A stretch of 62,000 nucleotides of DNA from Acanthaster planci (GCF_001949145.1 NW_019091374.1:1646670-1708669); one strand, 5' to 3'. Counted from the first letter of the stretch, positions 22,501-36,920 are shown. Notes: generated by a model not told the origin, from the sequence alone. Numbers and translations: made by a program.

Positions 22501-23866
22501 AGGTGTACCTCAAGTACTCTGTGTACATTGATCGAGCCTTCAACTATAATTGGGGAAGTGGAATAGAGGGCTACCGGATTACAAACAAAATACGTATTGT
22601 CTGGAGAAATTAATAGATGCAGACTGCGACGTAGAGTTGTTAACGTATGACTAAGTCGTATCTAAGTTGGACGAGTTGTTCAGGCTATGACTTAGGTTTG
22701 TGGAACCAGCCTAATTATTTATACTGTCATCCTTTGGACAAAAAGAAAGAAAAGAAAACCAAACCAAACAAAACAGAAATCCCTGACCAATTTTGTCGAA
22801 ACATTGTCGACGTCACTGTCACTATCGTTTTGGTGTGGGTGCTAAAACTTCTTGGCCGCAAGTCCACTATTTTGAAAGCCTACTCCTGAGTGAATACACC
22901 CATCTGTAATAATTATCCTCAACTTGAGGAGAAATATTACCATGTCGCGTTGCGAATAATTATGACTTTCGGTGCATTTACAGAAACCTTTTCCTTCGAA
23001 TCACATAAGGCATACATGTGATGAGGCCGAGCTTAAAGATGGAGGATCGAAGAGGCTTATGGGAGGTATGTGACGTCACGCACGAATGATCTTCGGTAAA
23101 TGAAACCGCCTAGAGTTAAACACATACGTACTATGCAATCTGCTAGAGAGTTTTCGAGGTAACTTATGCACTTTTTATAAGATGCCAAAATCGACGGCCC
23201 AAAAATCAAAACGCATGGAAGAAGAATTAATGTGATGTTTGCCACAAATTGCGTCCCTATTGACAATGACAACCTGCTGGGAAGTTCTTTCAGTCGAAAA
23301 CTTAGCATATGCGCTCGCCGATAAAGACAAGTGGAGAAAAGTGGGACAAGATTTCTAGGGCGCACAGTCCGACCATAAAATATGTTTCCTCCCACTGTCC
23401 GTAATCAGCAAAGTCAACTACTAAGATATGATTCGGGCAATTATTACCAAATTTACTGTAACTATTTCTTTTTCTACTTGCATTTTATGGTGAATTTACT
23501 TTTTGTTTATCGCAAAAGTGCGGCTGTTGCTTTCCGGTAGAGAACTTTCACCGTCCGTCCAGGATAAAACGTTTGCTTACATAAGGACACAGCTGCGATC
23601 AGATAAAAATACCTAATAGTTTTAAGTCCACTAAGTGAAGTAAACTATTAAATAATGGTAAAATATCAACCCAAGTTCACTCTCCAAAAAAAAAAAGGAA
23701 AAAGAGCCAAAAAAAAAACTGCGATTTTTTATAAATAAGGGGAAAGACCGAAGTTGACGGCATACGTGCACATGCTAATTCCCAGCATACGTCCCTGAAT
23801 CAGCGTTATCTATTTATAATGCTAATCAACCAATGGAAAGTGTCAGTTTTGGGCCATAAAAACAGG

Positions 23867-23910
23867 GATTATAATCGGGGAGATAAGAGAATTCAATTTA
23901 CAAAAGATAA
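23867..23910. promoter_or_regulatory. Clustered Otx-like and GATA sites in intron 1
   Basis: GGATTATAATC (23867-23877) carries two converging Otx/bicoid-type cores (GGATTA and TAATC). AGATAAG (23881-23887) and AGATAA (23905-23910) follow within 33 bp. Otx input to, and autoregulation of, the GATA4/5/6 gene gatae are established in sea urchin and sea star endoderm. That this cluster is such an element is inferred from sites alone. Confidence 0.35.
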
Positions 23911-25596
23911 AAATCCCGCCTGATATCCGCCGTTACACACACGTGTATTTTTCCTCCGGCGAATACAACACGACCACGCGTACTGGGCTTTTTGTGCAAC
24001 ATCACGGTTCATTACTCTCATTATAGTTTGCGAAATATGGAGCAAAGACGTTTATAGCAAAGGCATTCTGTGTGGGTAGACAATCAGTTGGTAGCCCTTT
24101 TGGGTCAATTTTAAAACAAAGTCCAATTCGGAATAATGCGCGAAAGAAGTTTTGTGGGCAGTTGGCTGGGGGCGCTAGATTGGTACCTTGAGCAAAGTGT
24201 TTCGAATGAAGGTTAATGTCCAGTCTGGGTAGCCCAAGGACTAGACTCACTCCTTAAGATAGCTGTTAGGCCGGATATGTGTTGTGATGGTATACATCCT
24301 GCTCAATATTGGGGTCGTGTGGGTTATCAATGATCATCCACTGCGCATTTATCATATATGCAGAGGGTCTTGCGTCACTAAGCAAGACATGTTTCTGTCA
24401 TTACAATCTAACTTCTTGGAAAGCAAAGGAATTCGTGAAGAAGACGATAAAGACGTTACTAGAGAAAAAGATGCATTCCCATAAGTTTAGTTTAGAGTAC
24501 TCGTTGAAGAGCAAAAGAACCAAACCATCTGGGTCACTTATTCTAATGTATGTATCGTGAATTTTAGCATTCACACAAACGTCACTTTCAACGTTTGAAG
24601 TATCTCGCAAAATTATTTAGTTTATCCTGGTAAATACATTTTCAATTATTGATTACTTTTACAACAACGTTTGCACTACTCTTGATTTTACGTTGATGCA
24701 ATTTGGCATTCATTACTCTGTCATCGTTTGGAGATAATTTCTTTCCAGTTTCAAGAACTCCATTGCCGAACTCCCAGACCCCGCGCTGTAAAGAGCTACC
24801 AGCTGGTTCAAGTATAGGCTCACGGGCCTATCGAGAACCGGGGCCCTACAGTGCCACATTTTCCGGGGGCCTAGACTCCGAAGGGCCCCGGCGACGAGAA
24901 GCGGGAGGCAATAGCCGATGGGAATGGGGCCACATGCTCACCCGAGCCCGCGCCAGTGCACTAAATAGACCCTCGAGCTGGCTGATGACTCTCGATACTA
25001 CCGCTCGCGGTAAAGCCAGCTTGCTGCGAAATATAAAGAGCAAAAGGGCACGAGACCATTAACGAACAAGACAAAAATTGCAATCATGGTGTGTACACAA
25101 TCTAAAACGATCAGGGAATAACAATGAAAAATGACAGTGTCGTTCTGAAGTGCCCTCCAAAAACGAAAGAAAAAACTCGCCTGATAGAAGTCAATTGGCG
25201 CAAACATACACAAATACCCCGCTCAAGGGGGCATGACATGTGATTGTCCTTAATTGCTGGTAATGAAGGGAACTTGTTCAGTGTTCTTAAAGCGCAAAGC
25301 AGTTGAGTTAATAGCTTTTTTTCCCATGGTCTTTATGAGGCGGACAATGGCTTGTGTCATGGACCTGCGAGTTATCACAGGGCACTGCGCTTCAAACTTC
25401 TAGCAACATCGCCATGGGCTTCATGGCTACTTGTCCGATCTTCGGGGTTAGACAGGATGCAAAACTCGCAAAAATTGTTGATCCATCGACATAGTTTTTA
25501 TTGGGACAATCGAAGCACAAATAACGAAACTTTCAAGCATGACACCAAACAGTTTCTGACACAAAGACACATATAAAAACTGAAGCAGGCACTTCA

Positions 25597-25609
25597 GATA
25601 AAGATAAGA
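25597..25609. promoter_or_regulatory. GATA-site doublet in intron 1
   Basis: AGATAAAGATAAG contains two AGATAA sites in direct tandem, six bases apart. It is a candidate for autoregulation; single sites are common by chance in AT-rich DNA. Confidence 0.3.
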
Positions 25610-28600
25610 TGAAGGGCTTATGCACCGCAGCTTTGTTTTTCACTACAACTATTGAAAGTGCCTCTTTGTGCGTAAATTAACCTTATATTCAATTTTTGTT
25701 CTGCTATTTTAAAAGTGTACGTGTATTTGGTGCCTTCTTGGCTCTTACGCTTGCCCTCTTGGTTTTTATGTTAATGCAAATTTCCATATTCATGGAAAAC
25801 TGTGATGTCGTTCCAGATGTATATGACATTTTTACACCACTTGATGCAGTTTGAAAATCCTTTCATTCGAATCGAATGAACTTTCCGCAGTTAACAAGAA
25901 GAAAATGGAGGTATAAACATTCTCAACTTTTGCTGTCGCTGTTACCATTCTGGCCCTGAGTATCGATTACTTCGCACTTGACGCGCTCTTTTAGCCCATT
26001 ACACTGCAGGCTGTACTGCTTTTGCGATGGGTTTAAAGGTTATAACATAGCGCCAAGCATGTGTCATCACATTACTGAAGGTGACTAAAAAGGAGAAGAA
26101 AGCGTATCCCTCCAGAAGATTTATTCATCTTGGAAATACAATCGAATACAATAACTCAGACAGCCTGCGTGTCTCCTGTTAGCCCGAAGATGGCTAATAA
26201 CGTTGACCTCCGTTCGATCACAGAGGGCTAAGCACTTTTTTGTAGGTATACATCAAATAAAACCGGCAACCTCCTGTGGCAGAAAATAAAACGAAGAAAG
26301 AAGAGTCCACAAAACAAACTTGTGTCTTCGATTAAAGCGGGCGCATTGTGTTCCTGCGTGTGAAGTCCGCCTTCAATAATGGGGCGCATGTTTGCCGTTG
26401 CGAGTTGGCCAGGGCCGACCCCAAGCGACTAGTTCAACAGCTCGGATGACGGTGGTACCGCAAGGGCCAACTCTCAAGAGTTGCTCAGCGACAACTTTTT
26501 GAGGGTTCTGTACTTTTTTATCCTCTTGTTCCTGGATTAGAACCGAAGTTCGCCCGCGACCCATCTTTCTTTTGACAAATCGACAAGAATGTTTGAAGGT
26601 ACACCTGTGAGGACTATAGCTGTCCCAAAGCAAACAAGAACGCAGGTTTAGAATTCCATTCCACACAGCTTGCCAGAGCTTACTGACGGTAAGAATTACA
26701 CTCACATCGTTTAAAAATGCTTACTAGAAAAAAGAACAAGGCTGTCAGTCTACGTAGGGGGAAAACACGAAGTGCTATGACATGTTTTCGTCAGTACAAT
26801 ATGACTAAGAAATGGTATCAAAGCCACTTCTCCGATATCTCTTACACTTGATATCTGCTGAGCTGAGAAAAAGACGTGTAGACGCACTTCGAGTAACTTG
26901 ATGCATATATTGATCGACACCAGAATCGATACTGTCTCGTAAGTTCAGAGTTCGATGTGGGCGTGACTGACTGCGCACTGATTTCCACGATGGTAGGTAT
27001 CGATACTGACGCCGATTGGACCTACATGAGTGCCTGTGTAGATACTTCAGAATCGGGGACGTCGAGTGGCCGGGCATTATTCCCGCACTCGGCAATTATC
27101 GCAATGCTACATGCCCTTTTTTTGTATCAATTCATTGTGGGCACGAGTTCCACCCCCTGTACAACGGGCAACATGGACATATTTCAGTAGGAGCGGTACA
27201 CGATGCTTATCAAAATGTTCGGCGATAAAAGAAAAATACGGGCCAGGGTAACTTTTTCTAGCACCACTATTGTAAGATACGATTAAACAGAGAACACACC
27301 GACGTGATTTGGACAGCAATGGAAAACTTGCTATCAAATAGGATTTTCCGAATAACTTGTGCGCTGGTGATTGTAATTTCAGTTTAACGAGAATGGTACT
27401 TAAACATAAAAGAACTAATGAGATTCATTACAACTTTAATGGACCTACTTGGAATCGCCCATCGACAGTGGTTTACCTCTGTTTTATAGAGGTCTGGCGG
27501 CTGGCCAACTTATAGGTTGTTGGCACTTTGATGCTTGGAACTTGAAACACCCAATTACTTAAAAAAAACGAATTTATATACGTTCGAGGATTTTGAATTA
27601 CCCGTTCACGGAGGTCAACAGCTCAAAACAGAAAGTTTTAACCTGAAAGACTTAGTAGATCACTGAAAATTGGGTACACGCACTGAATCACTATACATGT
27701 ACTGTATAAACACAGAAAATCGGTGAAGAAGTGGAGCAATATTATTGTAACCACAGTATGAAATTGCCTGAATGAATAAATTATGTTAATTCTTTTCCAC
27801 CGTTTAAAACGAATCCCACAAGTACACGCAGATGTAGATTTTACCGACTTTGGGTCAGAAAATGGAACTTTTAACGAATGTAAAAAGGTTTCTTGGTTCT
27901 GAGGCTGCTTGCATTTTACTTCCAGGAAGCGAAAAGGGAGGAAGCGTGTTACGAACATCCCATCAACCAAGGCAGTTGAGAAATAAAAACGGCAGAGGCA
28001 TTCCAAGCACCAGGGCTTCACGCGCGTCCCCCACAAGCACGAGAGGTACACGCCCCCTAATCCTGTCCCGAATGTTGTTTGGAGAAGAAGGAATGTCAGG
28101 AGCTGAAGTTTTTTTTCCCAAGGTTGCATGAGGTTCGTAGTTCGGCTTAGCAAGCAAAACATAAAAACCGGAGGCGAGTCAACTTTTGTTGGAAGTTCCC
28201 CGTGACGGAACTAATTTGACGCATGGTTGGGTTCAATACAAACTCCCTGGAGGTAGGTATCAACATCGGTTCAACAAATTGGCAGAAAATTGGGCCGGAT
28301 TTGTTATACATTGTCGAAGTCCTCAGACCAACAACGTGACTTCCATTTATAGATGCTGAAAAATACTCTTTCTTCTGACAGACGGGAAACTAGGTTGAGT
28401 GAAATGGTTTCCATACATGTAAGTGAATGGGAACAATAGTTTATTGTAAATGTACGTAGAAGGTTATGGTTTTTTTCGCATCCACCACGGGCGGAGAATA
28501 TTCGCCGTCAGTCGATCTTCTTTGATATCGGTACATCATTCGAAGTTTCCAGCCGTTTCTGGCAAATCTGCCTATGGTGGGTTTGGGTGAATCAAGCTTT

Positions 28601-31600
28601 GAAATACAGCAAGGAAAACTGCCATTTCACTTTAATTTAGACAAAATAGAATATCTTATTTCTTACACCTCCACACAGAAGAAAATACTGCATCTTGGAA
28701 CCTCCGGTCACCTTTAACCTTGATCCTGTGTGGTCTCGTGCTTGGAATCCCTGGTGATCCTTCAAATGGTCGGGAACAAGGTTGACTGACGGCGTCAATC
28801 AGGATGCAGCTTGGCTACACGGCGCACGCGCAGACGACGCATGTGGAACGGGAAGATGATACAGACCAGCATCACATGGGGTTAATATATTCCGCCAAGG
28901 ACAACTTAATGCTAATTACCAAAGTGAAACTGCCTAATGTTATTTCTCAATTCGGAGATACTTTTTAAGACCTAAAAGTAAAACACTCGAATGAAAAGGA
29001 AATGAAGGGATTAATCTTCTTATTCCTTAATAATGTCCATGCCACTGTCATCCACATCTCCGGAACTTCGTGATTTTACTATTGGGCAGTCCTAATCCTG
29101 CAGTGCCGTTAATCTGTGTCGAGGACTGGGGGATGGGGTATGACTGAATGAGAAAAAATGCCGGCCGTGGAAATTCCAAAAGACACCCCGTGACACTAGG
29201 GGGCGCTGTTTACGTCTTACGTAAACTTACACCATACATTACGTATACATGTATTTAATACGTTTTGTACATTTTATGCCCTTTTCAGAACGACTAACGG
29301 TTCCCCTGGGGTACTGATAATATGTTTGAGGTGGTCAAACGAATTTTGCCAAAATTCTTGCGCCTAAAACAGAAGCGACTGTTTTCAAAAAGGCCTAAAA
29401 TTAATTATATGTATTATAATAAATGTAGTATACCTCCTCTTAATTTCCCCTCTAAAAAGTCTAAAACAAATCGATCTTTTATTCTGTGTCTCTCTTTACC
29501 AATCTGAACGATATGGAACTGACCCATTTCAAACCATCTAAGACATTTTGCTTTTTCCCTCCATTTTTGTCTATTTTGATTGTGGGGTGGTAACATTCAA
29601 CAGAAAAGACAGAGGTGGTCACTAAAATCAGTGAGGTGGGCCGCCTCACACTTGAATAGGCAGGGGAAACCCTGGAACGACTCCATCCATTTTGTTTGAC
29701 AGGAAGCTCGAAAAATACCTCAAAACTTGCCTTCTTCCCCTGTCAAAAAGTGGGGAGAGGTACATGTACCCTCATTGGATCAACATTTACACCTTACCTC
29801 TAACTGCTCTCAAATATGACAATGTTGGGTGTTTTAAGTTATTTTAATATAATTGGAGTGCAAACATCCCTTGATTTGTGGCATGCCAAATAATGTGCGA
29901 AGGGTGATGTGCCATGGGATGTATTGTTAACGAAACGTAGAACCGTAAATCCACGGAAGAAGTAAGGTTCGCCATTAAACCTCTTTTGGATGGAATGCGA
30001 TGGCTTAAGACAAACATTGGTTGATTTTACTCAGGCGTCGGCTTTGTTTAAATCAGAACATAAGAGCCACTCTCAGTCTCTTGTCTTGGACCCTTTTGAT
30101 TTGCCGAGTAGACTTCGTCCTGGTTCAACCACCAGCAAGACAAGTGAAGAGTCGGCTAAGACTAGACAGCTTCGATACTTCACTGTCAACCGCACCTCAG
30201 CCAAAATAACAGCCCCTCCGTGTCCACTACTCCAAAACTTGACAGGGTGACACATTGCGATCTGCGGACCCGATCGTGAAGGCTTCATCGCTTCTCTCGG
30301 CGCGCCTGCCTGTCGCGGGATCGGAGCCCCACGCACGCTGCGGTGGTGCCAGGCCGGCCACACCACGGTGAAAAACGTGCCAGCTGACCGCGCTGACGCA
30401 GGGGGATCAATCACTCCAGGAATGACAGTCGGGGCTGGGCAGGCCGTAAATTAAATCGTCCTGGCCACTTTAGTCCCCGTCTTTTTCCCTTTCTAGCTCG
30501 AGGAGGAACCCACGCGTGTCAAATCATCTCCCAAATTACGCGAATTAGTCCTTGATTGTTAATGGCGTGTTGGGGCAGAATTGAGTGTCTTGTTGCAAAC
30601 TTCCTTGACATGCTGGATACCAGACGGTGCATGGAGCATCGGGATTGTTTATGTAGCCCTACGGAGATGAGCTAATACTACGATACTCTACCAGATAACC
30701 CCAAGCCATTCTGAGGGGTGTGTTACCCAGGAATGTCTTGGCATGTTTACCTTTCAACGCGTGGTTGCGCCCCGTAACAGGGGGTAACTAATTTCCACTT
30801 CGAAGTGAGCTGTAACCTTACGCCGCTTTCTGTAACCATTTTTTTTTTCAAACGGGTGCTGAAAACCTCGCGTGGACTTCCGCGTGCGCGCTCTTCACTC
30901 ACTTAGCGGCTTGACACTTGTCAGTCAAGAGAGCCATGGCTGGGATCCGTTGGAGTAATAGTGGGAAGATAGTCGAGAATTTGATTAACCTTATCTTAAC
31001 GAGGGAGAACGATAACACCTACGACACCCAATTACCTCTATCGGGGCTTGATTGGGGCATGGTGAGCCGTCAATGTGGTCTGATTGAATGTAATGACTGC
31101 TTTGCAAGTGAGATCCACCTCTGGAAGGAGATGTCGCACTTTACGTCAACTCCGAGATGTGTCTTCCAACTGAACTAGCGGTTACACCAAATTGAGTATG
31201 CATGGCACCATGCATTGCGCACACAAATATCTTTAAAATTACAAAAAACATAAAGAGAAATGACAAATATTAATGATTGTAAAGTTCACAGGTACTAGGG
31301 AGCTCACCTAAACCTGAAGAGATACCTCCTCAGCATAAAAGAGGCACAAATGAAAACTTTGGGGCCAAAAAACACGGTTAAGATTGATGGAATCTATGGC
31401 CGCTCATCAATAGAAACTGCCCTGTGTCGGTAAACAAAAGCTCTGTCTTCATGCGGAGCAATTCCAGGATGAAGGTGTATGACTCTCGTGCGAGTGACGC
31501 CGATATCACCCCTATCTATTTTCAGGCAAAGAAACGTGAAATTCAATTCAAATAACAAATTTGTGAAGTCTTCTTTAAGTTCACGGTCGTTTCACTCAAT

Positions 31601-32041
31601 TTTAAGGCACATATTGTAAGCGAACACACGAAATGGAGACAAAGCGATAACTTGAAAACTGCCTCAAGCCGGACACCGGCTGACAAGTACCTCTATTCAG
31701 TACAGGAGTGGTACATGTACATCATAATAGACGTAAAGCGCATGAGATCATCTGTGTCCCTTCTTTATGAACTCAACTGAGCACGCGCTGTTGCGGACGA
31801 TGTCGGATTTCGAAACCTGCCTGTCCTCTGGGCCTGGACAGACCTGCCAGAATCATCGTTGGATTCGAGCCCTCACTCAGCTTTTCCCACGATTACTTTG
31901 GTGATTAGTCAATTCCTTTCCTCTAAAATGTGCCCTCTTCATGCCAACGACAACCACGGCCCATCGTGGCACAGGGCAACGAAAAAAGAGAGAAAAAGGG
32001 AAAGAAAAAAGAAGAAAAATCAGCACTATCTAAAAATGATA

Positions 32042-32527
32042 ATTGCTGATGTCTAACCGACTTTCTGAAATGTTGGAAGGACAGACACAAATGAGAAAAT
32101 AAAGCGCGTCTGGGACTGGAGATAATCGAGTCTTCATTTCTTTTTTTCCATGATTGAGCTTCTAACAGATCCACAAGCATACATATATTAAGATTTCATC
32201 GAAAACGATGATAGATGACGAATGGTTATGGGCTCTTTTTTAAAAATAATTACATCTTTTTTCGCACTCGTTATTTCCTCGCACTCGTTTATTGCTGATG
32301 TCTAACCGACTTTCTGAAATGTTGGAAGGACAGACACAGATGAGAAAATAAAGCGCGTCTGGGAATGGAGATAATCGAGTCTTCATTTCTTTTTTTCCAT
32401 GATTGAGCATCTAACAGATCCACAAGCATACATATATTAAGATTCCATCAAAAACGATGATAGATGACGATTGGTTATGAGCTCTGTTTTAAAATAATGA
32501 CGTCTTTTTTCGCACTCGTTATTTCCC
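32042..32527. repeat. Tandem duplication, 249-bp period
   Basis: The copy starting ATTGCTGATGTCTAACCG at 32042 is repeated from 32291. The two agree over about 237 bp with roughly ten differences by eye, including the shared words AAATAAAGCGCGTCTGG and CACAAGCATACATATATT. Both copies end in TTTTCGCACTCGTTATTTCC. No coding frame is conserved. The element is unidentified. Confidence 0.92.
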
Positions 32528-34300
32528 CATTCCCTATAAAGACTGTCGATACGAATGGGGAAATGATGCGTGAGAAACGCCAATACGACATTCGTACTCG
32601 TCATATGTGAAACGGATCTCATTAGCGCGGATTCTTGACATTTAGAGGTGATTGTTCCTTATCTGACAGGTATGACAAGGTGCTTTTCACACTTTGTCTG
32701 TGTCAGAACGAACCACGAGAAACCGTGTTTATGCTCGTAGCTTTCTCGACGATAAATAGCCCGATCGACCTCCCACATAAAGAGAGAGACCAAAAAAAAA
32801 AATTACCCTGGTTTGCACTACAGCAACTCTACAAATTACTGTTTGCTACAGTGCTAAAAAGGACCATGTAATAGAAATATTTTACCAAATCCCTTCAAAT
32901 TGCACATCTGTGTTTCAATTAATCTCATTTTAAATTTTTGTTCTGCTATGTTTATCTGTATTTTGGGGCCTTTTGGGTTTTTCTTTTAATAGGGAATTGC
33001 AGCCATTTTTGGGTAAGAGTTGTTGTTCCACAGGGAACACAGGGATAGACTTTTTGTGCTATCCCTCCGTAACAAACGCAGTTAGCCTACAGGAAAGATG
33101 GCTGTCATACACAAACCTCTATAATGAACTTGCATATTCATAAGCAAAACTGCGATGTGCGCCGAGGCACTCAACCTCAATGCTGCATTGATTCTTGCAC
33201 AAAAAATTTGCTAGATTTTATACATCGCATGTACTCTGTTGTCGAAGATTCCCATTTCCTTTGGCAATTTAGGCTACTGTTGTATATGGCGATAAGCCAG
33301 CGAGCATCCTTGTCTGTGAAAAATTTTCAAAGAGCAAATTTGGGGTTCAAAATTTGAACATGCAAACATTGTTTTCCTGGGTTTACATCTATTAACTTGC
33401 CTGTAAAAGCTTAGTCAATTTTAATGTTCAACTGTTTAAACATGCACAAAATGTGATTCCAAGAAAAGTTCATTGAATTGTTTCTTGAAGCCGAAATAGG
33501 GGAAAAGATATATAATGATGCCATATTTTGTTTAAAAAGTGCACTTTTCAATGAGATAAAGGTTGACTACGTCACAGCATGGTATTTGCAGGAGAGCGCA
33601 GATGTAATCGCAGTGTGACGTCATTGTTTCTTCTGCCCGTGCCGAGAAAAAATGGCGACTCGAATGCTCCCAATTTCTGCCTAAAGGGATTTTTGACCGA
33701 TGCATTTAAACGTTGGTAAAACCTCACAGGGTCCCAAGTCTGCAACAGATTGTGAGCTTGAACCTTGGGGAATTTTGGAATCAGTAGAACCCTCGTATTG
33801 GCCAATTTCTTGACAAGCAGAAGATTAATTATTTCAATATGGCGATGTCTTCTAGATATGCTGTATTAGAGGGGAGATTATCTTCGTGCGGAAGTTTCAC
33901 CGTAAAGTTACAGGTTCCCTTAACAAAAAATGGACGGGTGGTTAAAGACGGTAAGTTAAGCCCAAATTTGATGTCTTTTTCAACATCCTGGGAAATTCTG
34001 AGAATGTTACTAATTGTTTTGAGTGGGGCATTTAATCATCGATGCGCGCATCTATGTGCGCATTTACTGTTGCGCAATCCTGACATTTTCCTGATGCTGA
34101 TGGCGTTGGGCCGTAAAGCTGGTAGTTTGTAACAAAGTGTGGAAATGAATGGGAACCAGTTCTTGTTTGAAACATGGCGTCCGTTTTGGCACAACTCATT
34201 GCAGGAAAAAATCGACAGGGTTTAAAGATGGCCTTCATTTCGATCGAAATCTGCCAATGACTTTTACTACCATCCCTAAAGTCCATCCCGGTATACACAT

Positions 34301-34301
34301 N
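34301..34301. other. Ambiguous base (n)
   Basis: The single undetermined base in the window, inside intron 1. It is an assembly or base-calling uncertainty with no effect on any coding exon. Confidence 0.99.
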
Positions 34302-36918
34302 GTAGGACTATGTAATTAAAATCTCCGACTGCTGGTGAACCACTGGAAATGAAAGTTTAAACCCCTTTGGAGCTTCCCCATCGGCAGATCGCCGAACAAA
34401 TAAGCGGCTGAGACAGTAATGTCGCGCCGGACTCATTTTGCTATACTTCGCTCTAGCAGCAAACAACTCGGGCACTATCAGTCAAAAATTTAATTGAAAA
34501 TTGATGCAGATGCCGTATGCCGAGCGGCAGCCTATTATTGTCAAATTGCAGCAAATAAATAGATGTTTCATTAATATCACATCTCCTGTTTCGACCCAAA
34601 CAGCTGTCTACTACCAAGATAAGGCGTGCGTAAACGTTATTTCTAAGTCAAAGAGAAGATCGGATCACGGCCACGAGGGTTTCCATCAGATCAAATCCTA
34701 TTTCTTGATGGATCAAGTCAGGCTACAAACAAGACTACAAGCCGATGCCAAAACGAACGACTTCGGCGCCGAGGTTTGGAGACAGCACACGTCTACCAGT
34801 GTGCCATACGTTTGTCATTGATATTTATGCTTTGTTCACAAGCCGGCCATCTTGAATCGAAAGCGAAGCAATAGCTAGCTCCAAACGTTGTTAAAGATTG
34901 AAGATGAATACAAATTGAAGATCATATATAATATGGTCAAAATTCGTCTCACTACAAAAGATGTATCACAAATACGGAGGACCTGACGTTTCTATCCTAG
35001 CAGAATCTTTCTCAAAGGCAAAACGACAGATAGACAGGGAATAAAAAAAGCAAACGAGAATCAACCAAGCATGGACCAATGTAGGAGGGAAAAAGGAAAG
35101 GTCAAGAAAGATATGGAGGCAGGATAAAGGGGCTAGTGGTAAAGGGGACTGCATGAAAGACATGGCTGAGCAACAAGAGGGTGTGGGTGGGAAGAGATCA
35201 AAGACAAATATTTTCAAAGATGTAGGAATATTTTCAGGGGTTCCTCCAATTGAAAAAACATAGTCCGGCACCTCCTACTTCGATACGGTAATGTGCAATG
35301 AATATGCGGATTCGTGGAGCTTTGTCAGTCAAGGAGAAATATAGGGTTACATTCGTATACCAAAACAACCGATATAGAAAGTTTGCTTCCAATGAGGGGT
35401 TCTGTTTTTATAAAACTGAGATTTCGCATGAAGGCATCTCAGCCTCTACAACAACACGATAACTCAATATCACACTGACAAATAAGTTTCAGAAAATAAA
35501 CGCACATACATTTGCACCCGCTAAAGGGAAACTGAAATTCTACAGGAATATTATAATAATGAAATTGGTTTGAGAGGTGTCAGCTGTCTAGTACAAAATG
35601 AAGTCATTTGCTACTAATGACATCATTAATACTGGCCATGCACCAAGGATATTGGTTATTTCATCGGCAGTAATTTGGTGTTCTATATACATGCGATAAG
35701 GAACAGTGTCTAATTCTGAGGAAAAATACTTAATTCCACAACTTGAGATAAGAGAGGTTAATTGTGAAACTTGGAGTAAGCGATACTTTTGATGCAGTTG
35801 AGAGTGATTGGATGATGCCATAATGCTGGTTTACAGGATGAACAGAGGAGCGCTTAGAAACACTCCAGTTAAGCTACTTTGTTAATATATGTCTCATTTA
35901 ACGCAATTATCCTTATGCCGATTGAGTCCTAACTTCGTATATCGTATATACCTAGCCTGTCACGTATGATGAAAGCCAAAATCCCCTTAAAAACAGGTTT
36001 GTGGACGAAGTAGCAAAAATGGAGAATTGCTTTCTCGCACGATATGCATGCACGCACGCGCACACGGCATGGAAGTGCTCACCTGTGTGATTTTACAATC
36101 GACTTCTCCCCAATGAGGGCTTGACGAACTTACACCACTCACCCTGCCGATCACATGAGCGAAATTAGCCAGTCACATGACCGAAAATTCTACCTGACAG
36201 GAATCGAACCAAGTGGAAGGCATGGATAGAGTCATGGACGTCGCCAATTAAGCCTATCGTTTATTCTAACTAGCTTCATTGCCCATTTGAGAAGGTGGGA
36301 AAAGTGAGGTTTTTTGTTGAGATATAAGAGGAAGATTTCTAACAGATTTCTAACTGGTACCGGGTCAGGCATGCCGTCTGCTAACCCACTCAATAGCCAT
36401 ATTGGCAACTCGCTGTTTGGAAGGTCATTAGAAATAATTTATTTTGGGGTAACATCATCAAGTTGACAGATGTGTATACAAGTACATGTACATGCACAAT
36501 GATGTTAAGACAGAGAGGCGTCTGCATGCTGGTACTCGCTTTTAACTGAGAAAGTTGTCATCACAGCCATATCCACAATTTCTTCCAAAATATGCAAATA
36601 ATGATGGGTAAGCGTTAATATCACACGGTAAAACTCCTGTTGCGCTTGGCACGTTATAAAATCAGCCACAAAATCGCCTTTTGGAATGTTTCATTTCATT
36701 TATTTATTCATTTTTTGCTGCAAAGGCTGCCATTTAAGAAACAGTTTTCTCAAGGTAAATCCCGGCTAAGGTGTACAGGAAACATCATTCTGCAATTTCT
36801 CCACACACTCAAGCAAACTTATCCCGTGTAAACCACGTTTCACCCCCCCAAAAAAAACCCACCAGAAATAATGAGTCAATTTACATGCGGGACTCCCCCA
36901 AAGCGACAGAGGGGTGCT

Positions 36919-36920
<2 letters not shown>

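Noticed and set aside
27638-28162. 174-residue minus-strand open frame in intron 1
   Set aside because: Cys/Phe/Leu-rich with no domain, no splice partners, and a competing plus-strand frame over the same bases. Length is within what chance allows in 62 kb.
36180-36230. GAATCGAACC suggestive of a minus-strand tRNA
   Set aside because: T-stem bases do not pair and no cloverleaf fits.
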